Assembly: GCA_000404785.1 (NCBI GenBank)
Contig: ASNI01000044.1
Location: 1 to 20,586 of the forward strand
Reading direction: 5' to 3'
From: Cloacimonetes bacterium SCGC AAA252-N17
Lineage (GTDB): Bacteria; Cloacimonadota; Cloacimonadia; JGIOTU-2
DNA length: 20,586 nucleotides
The position numbers were made by a program, and so were the translations under genes. This document shows, in pieces, positions 14,755-20,586 of this stretch. A model generated the notes under the pieces. That model made no database searches and was not told the DNA's origin. It worked only from the letters and a program-made list of their open reading frames with translations. Position 1 is the first letter of the stretch. Each line of letters opens with the position of its first letter.

Positions 14755-15368
14755 TGCCCAAGATTTTTGGATTGATTCTCGCTGCGGGTTATTCCAGCAG
14801 AATGGGGGATTTCAAACCCCTTGTGCATTATAATCAAAAATCTTTCATAGAACACATCATAAATAAACTTGCTTCAGTATGTGATGAAATGCTTATCGTG
14901 ACTGGTTTTAACGCATATACACTCGAGGATAGCGTAAAAGTGATCTATCTTGAAAAACCGACCCTCAAAAAAATTGATTTTATTCAGAATAAGGATTTTG
15001 CAAAAGGAATGTTCAGCAGTGTTCAGGTCGGTTTAAAAGAACTGTTTCCTGAAATGCAAAAAGACGATTATGTAATGCTTCATCTTATTGACCAGCCGCA
15101 TATCCCAGAAGCTGTGTATGAAAAATTGGCTCTTGAAGCACGAAGTTTCGCCTGGAAGATTATATTGCCCTCTTATGAGAAGAAAGCCGGTCATCCCATT
15201 ATGTTATCAAAATCTGTGGTAGAAAAAATTATTGACACTCCTGTATCAGACAATCTGCGCAATGTTCTAAGAAATTTTCATGATGAAATTAGTTATATAG
15301 AAATTTCAGATGAATCAATTGTTCAAGATGTAAATACACAAGAAGAAAGAGAAAGGTATCTTAAATAA
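14751..15368 (+). CDS. MocA/YgfJ-type molybdenum cofactor nucleotidyltransferase
   Basis: A 205-residue GT-A-fold nucleotidyltransferase. The N-terminal LAAGYSSRMGDFKPL (residues 10-24) is the NTP-binding signature. The metal-binding aspartate lies in HLIDQPHIP, and GHPIML follows near 150. MocA adds CMP to molybdopterin to make the MCD form used by xanthine-dehydrogenase-type enzymes; YgfJ is the paralog in E. coli purine clusters. ATG 14751 overlaps the upstream stop as ATGA, so its translation is coupled to the PLP enzyme. The hydroxylase at 16729-20273 is the natural client. The exact nucleotide used cannot be told from sequence. Confidence 0.88.
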   Translation: MMPKIFGLILAAGYSSRMGDFKPLVHYNQKSFIEHIINKLASVCDEMLIVTGFNAYTLEDSVKVIYLEKPTLKKIDFIQNKDFAKGMFSSVQVGLKELFPEMQKDDYVMLHLIDQPHIPEAVYEKLALEARSFAWKIILPSYEKKAGHPIMLSKSVVEKIIDTPVSDNLRNVLRNFHDEISYIEISDESIVQDVNTQEERERYLK

Positions 15369-15370
15369 CT

Positions 15371-15442
15371 CAAGTTTTGCAGTAGATATTTTAAAAGGTT
15401 AAATATGATTTTTTTAAGTAATTTCAATTCCTGTAAAACTTG
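15371..15442 (+). promoter_or_regulatory. Long-loop inverted repeat after the mocA-like gene
   Basis: CAAGTTTTGCAG (15371-15382) pairs with CTGTAAAACTTG (15431-15442), 12 pairs including one G-T wobble, across a loop of about 48 bases that contains the first micro-ORF start. There is no T-run afterwards. It begins two bases after the mocA-like stop, so it may mark the transcript end or be the edge of an inserted piece. Confidence 0.35.
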
Positions 15443-15443
15443 A
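15391..15443 (+). repeat. Duplicated micro-ORF segment, copy 1
   Basis: AAAGGTTAAATATG and the following 36 bases resemble 15858-15904. The 12-codon frame reads MIFLSNFNSCKT, against MAYLSNLDSCETLGK in copy 2. It could be an old segmental duplication flanking the decayed gene, or paired leader peptides; I favour duplication. Confidence 0.45.
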
Positions 15444-15482
15444 ATAAGTAATTACAAATATCTAATTTCTAATGAAATTTCA

Positions 15483-15677
15483 AATGATAATACTTGTCTG
15501 CACACTGACTGAAGGCAAATAAAAAATGATTTCGAAGATAAAATATGTATTTGCATAAAAGAGTCAAAACATTGGTTGAGAATGATTTCAAAAGCAGTTC
15601 CACGATTAATAGATGAAGCAAAAATTTATTGGAAAGAAGCTAATGAACTTAACCCTGTTAGATATTTATGCTATTAG
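15483..15677 (+). pseudogene. Remnant of a four-helix-bundle (23S rRNA intervening-sequence type) protein
   Basis: Read in the frame of 15483, the translation resembles the middle and late part of the small four-helix-bundle family found in 23S rRNA intervening sequences and as stand-alone genes. The TSxxAN-type turn appears as CLHTD, a stop (15510-15512), then RQIKNDFEDK. ICICIKESKHWLRMISK matches the family's conserved KxxIxLKEAxETxYWLRLI helix, and LIDEAKIYWKEANEL the last helix. The family is about 120 residues; here the first helix and the end are missing, and the frame is broken. I read it as a dead fragment. The match is by memory of the family pattern, so confidence is moderate. Confidence 0.5.
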
Positions 15678-15857
15678 ATATTCTTTCTGATATATATGAA
15701 ATTATCCAACGGGGTAAATTTAATTTTCTCATCAATTGTAATTAAATCAAAGAAGTAAGAATTGCTTTGACATTTAAGTTTTGACATTTTATTTGTAATT
15801 AGAAATTAGGGGTTAGAAATTAAATTAATTATAACTCATCTTTCGAAGAATATATAT

Positions 15858-15916
15858 AAAGGTTAAATATGGCTTATTTAAGTAATTTGGACTCCTGCGA
15901 AACTTTAGGTAAATAA
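15858..15916 (+). repeat. Duplicated micro-ORF segment, copy 2, abutting xdhC
   Basis: AAAGG (15858-15862) and ATG 15869 open a 15-codon frame ending at TAA 15914-15916, one base before the xdhC ATG. It is the diverged twin of 15391-15443. Its position would allow translational coupling to xdhC if it is read. Confidence 0.45.
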
Positions 15917-15917
15917 T

Positions 15918-16724
15918 ATGGATATCATAGAAAAAATTTATCGGCTCAAAAATAACAATATTCCCTTTGTGATCGCAACTGTGATTGAAGCAGAAGGTTC
16001 CACTCCGGGAAAAGCCGGATTTAAGATGATTATCACAGCGAGTGGAGAAACCTACGGAACTGTTGGTGGCGGCACAGTCGAAAAACTGGTTGAACGTGAT
16101 GCACTGCTCTTCCTGAAGAAAAGAATGAATAAAACCAAACAATATGATTTTAATGCTGATAAGCTTACATCCGACAAGGCGACAGGAATGATCTGCGGGG
16201 GTAATGTAAAGGTATATTTTGAAATACATATACCTAAGCGGAGAGTCTATATTTTCGGCGGAGGGCATGTCTCACAAGCACTGGAGAGAATACTCTCTAC
16301 AGAAAAATATTCAATCGTAATTATTGATAATCGTAAGGAATTTTCAGCAAAATCATTGCACCCATTAGCTGATGAGCTGGTTTGTGAAGAATATGAGAAT
16401 TATTTAAAGGATTTCGAGCCGGAAGCCGGTTCCTATGCAGTCATCGTAACACACGGGCACAGGTTTGATTATGATGTCTTAAGAATGATCATAAAGCGAG
16501 ATACTGCTTTTGAATATATTGGTATGATAGGATCGAAGATTAAAGTGAAGGCAACACTGGACAAAATAAGAAATGAACTTGGTGAAGTGAGTTTGGAAAA
16601 TCTATATTCACCCATCGGAATTGATCTTGGGGGTTCATCAGCTTCCGAGATTGCGCTCAGTATTGCTGCGGAAATGCAGGCGGTTGAATATAACAGGAAA
16701 GTACCTCACATGAGGATAGTTTGA
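15918..16724 (+). CDS. xdhC: XdhC-family molybdenum-hydroxylase maturation factor
   Basis: A 268-residue XdhC/CoxI protein. The N-terminal domain has GSTPGKAG (27-34) and GTVGGGTVE (47-55), followed by the conserved cysteine in MICGGNVKVYFE. The C-terminal Rossmann domain opens with IFGGGHVSQALE and includes VTHGHRFDYDVL and GMIGSKIK. XdhC binds molybdopterin, presents it for sulfuration and helps insert it into xanthine-dehydrogenase-type apoenzymes. E. coli YqeB is a longer relative in the purine cluster. It lies four bases before the Mo-subunit gene, so it is the first gene of the xdhC-Mo-FeS-FAD operon. AGG about nine bases upstream is a weak ribosome-binding site. Confidence 0.92.
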   Translation: MDIIEKIYRLKNNNIPFVIATVIEAEGSTPGKAGFKMIITASGETYGTVGGGTVEKLVERDALLFLKKRMNKTKQYDFNADKLTSDKATGMICGGNVKVYFEIHIPKRRVYIFGGGHVSQALERILSTEKYSIVIIDNRKEFSAKSLHPLADELVCEEYENYLKDFEPEAGSYAVIVTHGHRFDYDVLRMIIKRDTAFEYIGMIGSKIKVKATLDKIRNELGEVSLENLYSPIGIDLGGSSASEIALSIAAEMQAVEYNRKVPHMRIV

Positions 16725-16728
16725 GACA

Positions 16729-18936
16729 ATGAAAGAACATAGTGAAGTGCGCGTAGATGCTGCTTCAAAAATTGCAGGAATAGAAAAGTACACACGAGAT
16801 TTACGTATTAAGAATGCTCTGCTCGCAGGTACAGTTCGTTCTTCAAAGGCACATGCGCGGATCAGCTCGATCTCCTTTGATGAAAAGTTTGATTGGTCAA
16901 AGGTGACAATTCTCTCGGCAAAAGAAGTGAAAAACAATTATGTCGCCATTATCAAAAATGATATGCCCTATCTTGCAGAAAATGAAGTAAATTATATTGG
17001 TGAACCGATCTTACTTATAGCTGCTGAAAATGAAACGATACTCATAGAAGCGAAAAAGCATATTAAGATCAAATATGAAGAGTTGGTAGCAGCTACAACG
17101 TTGAAAGCAGCTATTGATCGGAATCGAACCGAAGATTTGTTCGAAGAAATTCTTCTTGAAAATGGTGAGCCGGAAAAAGCATTTGAAAATGCAGATTCGA
17201 TTGTTGAGGGTATATTTGAGACAGGATTTCAGGAACATGTGTATCTCGAACCACAGGTCGTTGTCGCCATACCGGATGGAAACACAATTCATATCAAGGG
17301 TTCGATGCAATGTCCGTATTATGTGCAAAATGCTATGAATGAGCTTTTCAAGGGATCAGAAATAAAGGTGGATGTTACCCAGATCATGACAGGCGGCGCT
17401 TTTGGTGGTAAGGAGGATTTTCCATCTTTGATTTGCGGACATGTCGCCTTGCTTGCACGAAAAACTGGAAGATCGATCATCCTGAGTTATAATAGAGAAG
17501 AAGATATTCGGTTCACCACAAAACGGCATCCTTCGAGAATTCATGCTAAAGCAGCGGTGAGTTCTGATGGAAAAATTCTCGGGCTGGATATGGATATTCT
17601 ACTCGATAGTGGCGCCTATACTACACTGAGTCCAGTTGTGCTTGCACGAGCTGTGCTCACGTCTTTTGGCTGCTATAGAATTCCAAATGTACGTATCCAT
17701 GGCAGGGCAATAAAAACTAATATATCTCCCTGCGGTGCATTCCGGGGATTTGGTGGTCCCCAATCATTGTTCGCTATAGAGATGCTCATGGAAAAAGTTG
17801 CAAAGACATTAAAAATCCCAGTTTGGGAAATTAAAAAATCAAATATGCTTTCTCTCGGCGACATTTTGCCGACAGGTCAGCCAATAGATTATAGCTATGG
17901 TCTGCCTCAATGTGTTGAGAAGGTTCTGAAAAGCTCAGAATACGAAAAGAAATATGATGAATTCAAAAAATATAATGAAAATGAATCTGCTAAGGCAGGT
18001 ATTCTTAAAGGCATAGGTATTTCTCTTGCTGTTCATGGCTGCGGTTTTACAGGAGTTGGCGAAAATCGTATCAAGGCGATCGCAGAGATGGAGCTTCTTA
18101 ATGATGGAAAGGTACTCGTCAAAACTGCAAATACAGAAATGGGGCAGGGAGTTGATACAGCGTATAAAATAATAGTGTCAGAGAAATTGCACTTGCCATT
18201 TAGTGATATTATTATTGAGGAAAAAAATACTAGCAAAGTACCGAACAGCGGTCCAACTGTTGCTTCACGCAGTACGATGATCGTTGGCAAGCTACTACTT
18301 GATAACTGTGAACAAATTCTCGACGCATTGTCATTAAATGATGTTGAGTTCTCGTCTCAAAATTTCAAAGAAGCAGCAATAGAATATTTCGGAAAACATG
18401 ATTCGCTCGTTGTACAAAAAGAATATAAACATCCAAATTTTATAAAGTTTAATGAAGATACATATAAGGGATACGGATACCCGGTCTATTCATGGTCAGC
18501 AAATGTCGCCGAAGTGGAGATTAATCTTACTTCATATCAGGTCGAAGTTAAAAAGTTTTACTCCGCACACGATGTTGGAAAAGCAATTAACCATCAACAA
18601 AGTGAAGGACAGATTCAGGGCGGTATCATTCAGGGTATTGGTTATGCAGTGTATGAAGCATTATGTATACAAGGTGGAGAAGTTCAGAATAGGGGATTCC
18701 GCGATTATATTATTCCTACAATTCAGGATATTCCGGAAATGTATGTGGACATTGTTGAAGATGCTTATTTTAACGGACCTTACGGGGCAAAGGCGCTCGG
18801 CGAACTTCCCTTTGTTGGAGCTGCGCCTGCAGTTGCTTCTGCGGTGAGTTTTGCAATCGGAAAAATTGCAAGAAAGATCCCGCTAACTCCGGAAGTAATA
18901 GCAACACTAATAGAGAACAGCAATTATGGATATTGA
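16729..18936 (+). CDS. Molybdenum-binding subunit of xanthine-dehydrogenase-family hydroxylase
   Basis: A 735-residue large subunit. The N-terminal hammerhead domain (SEVRVDAASKIAGIEKYT) is followed by the Mo-pterin domain. Visible motifs are TGGAFGGKEDFP (G222 region), PCGAFRGFGGPQ with R339, TANTEMGQGVDTAYK, QGGIIQGIGYAVYEA and GPYGAKALGE, where E692 is in the position of the catalytic glutamate. It hydroxylates a heterocycle such as a purine, using water as oxygen source. It overlaps the [2Fe-2S] subunit gene by 11 bp and follows xdhC by four. Together with YgfK and MocA it resembles the selenium-dependent molybdenum hydroxylase gene set, but selenium use cannot be read from the protein. 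Substrate (xanthine, hypoxanthine, nicotinate) is not fixed by sequence. Confidence 0.93.
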   Translation: MKEHSEVRVDAASKIAGIEKYTRDLRIKNALLAGTVRSSKAHARISSISFDEKFDWSKVTILSAKEVKNNYVAIIKNDMPYLAENEVNYIGEPILLIAAENETILIEAKKHIKIKYEELVAATTLKAAIDRNRTEDLFEEILLENGEPEKAFENADSIVEGIFETGFQEHVYLEPQVVVAIPDGNTIHIKGSMQCPYYVQNAMNELFKGSEIKVDVTQIMTGGAFGGKEDFPSLICGHVALLARKTGRSIILSYNREEDIRFTTKRHPSRIHAKAAVSSDGKILGLDMDILLDSGAYTTLSPVVLARAVLTSFGCYRIPNVRIHGRAIKTNISPCGAFRGFGGPQSLFAIEMLMEKVAKTLKIPVWEIKKSNMLSLGDILPTGQPIDYSYGLPQCVEKVLKSSEYEKKYDEFKKYNENESAKAGILKGIGISLAVHGCGFTGVGENRIKAIAEMELLNDGKVLVKTANTEMGQGVDTAYKIIVSEKLHLPFSDIIIEEKNTSKVPNSGPTVASRSTMIVGKLLLDNCEQILDALSLNDVEFSSQNFKEAAIEYFGKHDSLVVQKEYKHPNFIKFNEDTYKGYGYPVYSWSANVAEVEINLTSYQVEVKKFYSAHDVGKAINHQQSEGQIQGGIIQGIGYAVYEALCIQGGEVQNRGFRDYIIPTIQDIPEMYVDIVEDAYFNGPYGAKALGELPFVGAAPAVASAVSFAIGKIARKIPLTPEVIATLIENSNYGY

Positions 18937-19417
18937 TATGATAGTAAACGGAAAACCTGTTTCGGTCGAAGCTGAGCCGCTTGATCGGCTTTTGGATATA
19001 TTGAGATACAAGCTTGAATTAACCGGCACAAAAGAAGGATGTGGCGAAGGTGAATGTGGTGCATGTACTGTGTTCGTGAATAATAAGCTTGTTAATTCAT
19101 GCCTTGTTCCTGCGATGCACCTGCATAATGCCAATGTTGTCACTATAGATGGCTTGCGGGATTTTGATTTTTTTAGATTTATCACAAAAGCTTATGAAGA
19201 GAATGGTGCAGTTCAGTGTGGTTTTTGCACTCCCGGATTTGTCATGTCAACGATAAATCTTTTGCGAAATTCGTCTGAAAAAAACGTGAGCGACAACGAG
19301 ATCAAAGAAGCTTTTGCAGGTAATATTTGTCGCTGTACGGGATATGATAAAATAATCAAAGCCGTGCGGCATTTGCTCTCAATGAAGATTAAAGTACCGG
19401 AGAGATTTTATGAATAG
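18926..19417 (+). CDS. [2Fe-2S] subunit of the molybdenum hydroxylase
   Basis: A 163-residue iron-sulfur subunit, paralogous to that at 2756. Cluster ligands of the ferredoxin-like domain are C39, C44, C47 and C59 (EGCGEGECGACT). The second domain has VQCGFCTPGF and NICRCTGY. It carries electrons from the Mo centre to FAD in the neighbouring subunit. The start overlaps the Mo-subunit stop by 11 bp; ATG 18938, giving MIVNGKPV, is an alternative start common in the family. It overlaps the FAD-subunit gene at its end, so the three subunits are translationally coupled. Confidence 0.95.
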   Translation: MDIDMIVNGKPVSVEAEPLDRLLDILRYKLELTGTKEGCGEGECGACTVFVNNKLVNSCLVPAMHLHNANVVTIDGLRDFDFFRFITKAYEENGAVQCGFCTPGFVMSTINLLRNSSEKNVSDNEIKEAFAGNICRCTGYDKIIKAVRHLLSMKIKVPERFYE

Positions 19418-20273
19418 CATGCAATATTACTCTCCAAATACTTTGAAGGAATATTATAAAATATTCTCTCAAATTGCTGACAAAAAAATCCTCATTTTTT
19501 CGGGTGGAACCGACTTGATGATAGGAAGATATGATCTGCCGCAGGATGCAGTCATCATTGATATTTCGGGAATAACCGAACTTAAAGGAATAGAAAAAAA
19601 AGAGGATAAGATATTTATTGGCTCTTGCACAACATTAAATGAAATTTTATATTCTCATAAGATACAGAATGACATTCCGATTTTGATCAAAGCTATCAAA
19701 ACAATGGCTTCTGAACAGGTGCGCAACAGAGCAACTATTGGCGGTAACATTGGAAATGCGTCGCCTGCCGGTGATACGATTACTCCGCTTGTAGTATTGG
19801 AAGTGAGGGTTGAAATTTTTTCGCCTGAATCCCGTGTAGTTAGAACTATACCAATAGAAGCGCTTTTCTGCGGTCCTTGCGCTACAACCTTGAAAAAAGG
19901 CGAGATCATCACAAAAATTATTATTCCACTTTCTAAAGATAAGGATGTATTTTATTATTTCAGGAAGATCGGACAGCGAAATGCGATGACCATCACAAAG
20001 GCGTCTCTGTCGGCGATTGCGAAATATTCTGACAGTAAAATTGAATGGATAAAGCTCGCTTCGGGCAGTGTGTCTCCTGTAGTAAAAAGGATGAGTAAAA
20101 CCGAAAAATTTCTCAAAGGGAAAGAACTCATTCCTGCTGCAATAGATGATGCAAAAGAGATGATTGCGAAAGAGATTTCTCCTATTACCGATATTCGTTC
20201 CACAAAAGCATTTCGGGTGCTGATAACAAAAAACCTTCTGAAAGATTGTCTTTCTGAGCTTATAAAACAGTAA
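19410..20273 (+). CDS. FAD-binding subunit of the molybdenum hydroxylase
   Basis: A 287-residue subunit of the CoxM/XdhB type. The first FAD-binding loop is IFSGGTDLM (residues 30-38). The second is RNRATIGGNIGNASPAGDTI (about 107-126), which holds the flavin pyrophosphate. The C-terminal CO-dehydrogenase flavoprotein domain includes YFRKIGQRNAMTITKASL. It passes electrons to NAD+ or another acceptor. GGAG precedes ATG 19410, which overlaps the upstream gene by eight bases; ATG 19419 is an alternative. It is the last gene of this operon, and no clear terminator follows. Confidence 0.95.
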   Translation: MNSMQYYSPNTLKEYYKIFSQIADKKILIFSGGTDLMIGRYDLPQDAVIIDISGITELKGIEKKEDKIFIGSCTTLNEILYSHKIQNDIPILIKAIKTMASEQVRNRATIGGNIGNASPAGDTITPLVVLEVRVEIFSPESRVVRTIPIEALFCGPCATTLKKGEIITKIIIPLSKDKDVFYYFRKIGQRNAMTITKASLSAIAKYSDSKIEWIKLASGSVSPVVKRMSKTEKFLKGKELIPAAIDDAKEMIAKEISPITDIRSTKAFRVLITKNLLKDCLSELIKQ

Positions 20274-20408
20274 AAAATTTAAATCATTTCAAAAACATTA
20301 CCATTTTTAATTTTTGTAATGCGTGTAAAGTATGAAATAAATTTGACAAAAAAATATTTTTAACCTCAAAAAGGGATTAGTAGTTCAGATGAAAAAGAGG
20401 AGCATAAT
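20274..20408. promoter_or_regulatory. AT-rich spacer with possible promoter
   Basis: The 135-bp spacer contains TTGACA at 20343-20348 followed by an A/T-rich run, but no good -10 at 16-18 bp. GAGGAG at 20397-20402 is a strong ribosome-binding site for the next gene. Confidence 0.3.
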
Positions 20409-20586
20409 ATGTTGAAACAAAGTGTAAATCCCGAGCTCGCATGGGAAAAGACTCTTCTGCTCCTATTGGTTTGTTTATGTATTACTACTTCCCTTGCCTT
20501 TGCAGATTACCACATTACCAGAGGACCCGACATAGGCGAGATATATTTCGTAGGGCCAACCATTACCGGCGAAGGTATTTACCATT
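20409..20586 (+). CDS. Secreted protein, N-terminus only (partial)
   Basis: ATG 20409 is six bases after GAGGAG and the frame is open to the window end (59 codons). Residues 1-33 look like a signal peptide: a charged start, the hydrophobic core LLLLLVCLCITTSLAF, and a likely cleavage after AFA. The mature protein would begin DYHITRGPDIGEIYFVGP. That is too short to name a family. It is probably exported across the inner membrane and begins a new transcription unit unrelated to the hydroxylase. Confidence 0.75.
   Translation, partial: MLKQSVNPELAWEKTLLLLLVCLCITTSLAFADYHITRGPDIGEIYFVGPTITGEGIYH

Larger units (their letters stand above)
15369..15917. other. Gap between mocA-like gene and xdhC
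   Basis: About 550 bp. It holds an inverted repeat (15371-15382 with 15431-15442), a micro-ORF copy at 15405-15443, a decayed four-helix-bundle gene (15483-15677), two TTGACA hexamers (15767-15772 and 15781-15786) without clear -10 boxes, and a second micro-ORF copy at 15869-15916 ending one base before xdhC. TTAGAAATTA tracts occur near 15800-15820. Confidence 0.65.

Noticed and set aside
15767..15786. Tandem TTGACA boxes as a promoter for xdhC
   Set aside because: No TATAAT-like -10 lies 16-18 bp downstream of either, and the region contains a decayed gene and AT-rich tracts where such hexamers arise by chance.

Overview
The window is AT-rich bacterial DNA. Every gene I can support lies on the + strand. 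No rRNA, tRNA or CRISPR array is visible. Many gaps hold short dispersed palindromes and CACGAAA-type repeats of the kind common in genomes of uncultured anaerobes. The mix (trxB/trxA, YgfK, knotted carbamoyltransferases, a molybdenum hydroxylase, and a secreted protein starting at the right edge) fits an anaerobic fermenter. Cloacimonadota or a similar lineage is my guess from style alone, with no phylogenetic marker to support it.

Layout. (1) 1-652: the 3' end of an unknown gene, translationally coupled to a GtrA-family membrane protein. (2) 653-1139: gap with three adjacent hairpins (REP-like) and a GC-rich dispersed repeat. (3) 1140-2681: a redox operon of glutaredoxin-like protein, thioredoxin reductase and thioredoxin, closed by a clear Rho-independent terminator. 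(4) 2756-7081: an orphan [2Fe-2S] molybdenum-hydroxylase subunit, a full-length YgfK, a Cys-rich mini-protein and an HdeD-like membrane protein. (5) 7497-12649: two divergent knotted-type carbamoyltransferases and a carbamate kinase. An AAA/DUF4143 ATPase and repeat-rich spacers interrupt this block. (6) 12650-13533: about 880 bp of repeats, including a 178-bp near-perfect duplication. (7) 13534-15368: a threonine-synthase-like PLP enzyme overlapping a MocA/YgfJ-type nucleotidyltransferase. (8) 15369-15917: gap with a decayed four-helix-bundle gene and a duplicated micro-ORF. (9) 15918-20273: XdhC factor plus a complete three-subunit molybdenum hydroxylase (Mo, [2Fe-2S], FAD). (10) 20409-end: start of a secreted protein.

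How it fits together. YgfK, YgeW-like carbamoyltransferase, carbamate kinase (YqeA counterpart), MocA/YgfJ, XdhC (YqeB-like) and the xanthine-dehydrogenase-type subunits are the hallmark set of the E. coli ygeW-xdhD region, linked to anaerobic purine/urate catabolism and to selenium-dependent molybdenum hydroxylases. The likely logic is as follows. The Mo hydroxylase and YgfK do redox chemistry on the purine ring. Ring-opening enzymes, not in this window, give a ureido compound. The carbamoyltransferases phosphorolyse ureido groups to carbamoyl phosphate. Carbamate kinase turns that into ATP. A PLP enzyme then degrades the remaining amino acid. Two features differ from the E. coli layout: there are two carbamoyltransferases with different active-site motifs, and a zinc-ribbon threonine-synthase-like enzyme sits where a YgeX-type diaminopropionate ammonia-lyase would be expected. 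Substrate assignments are inference from context.
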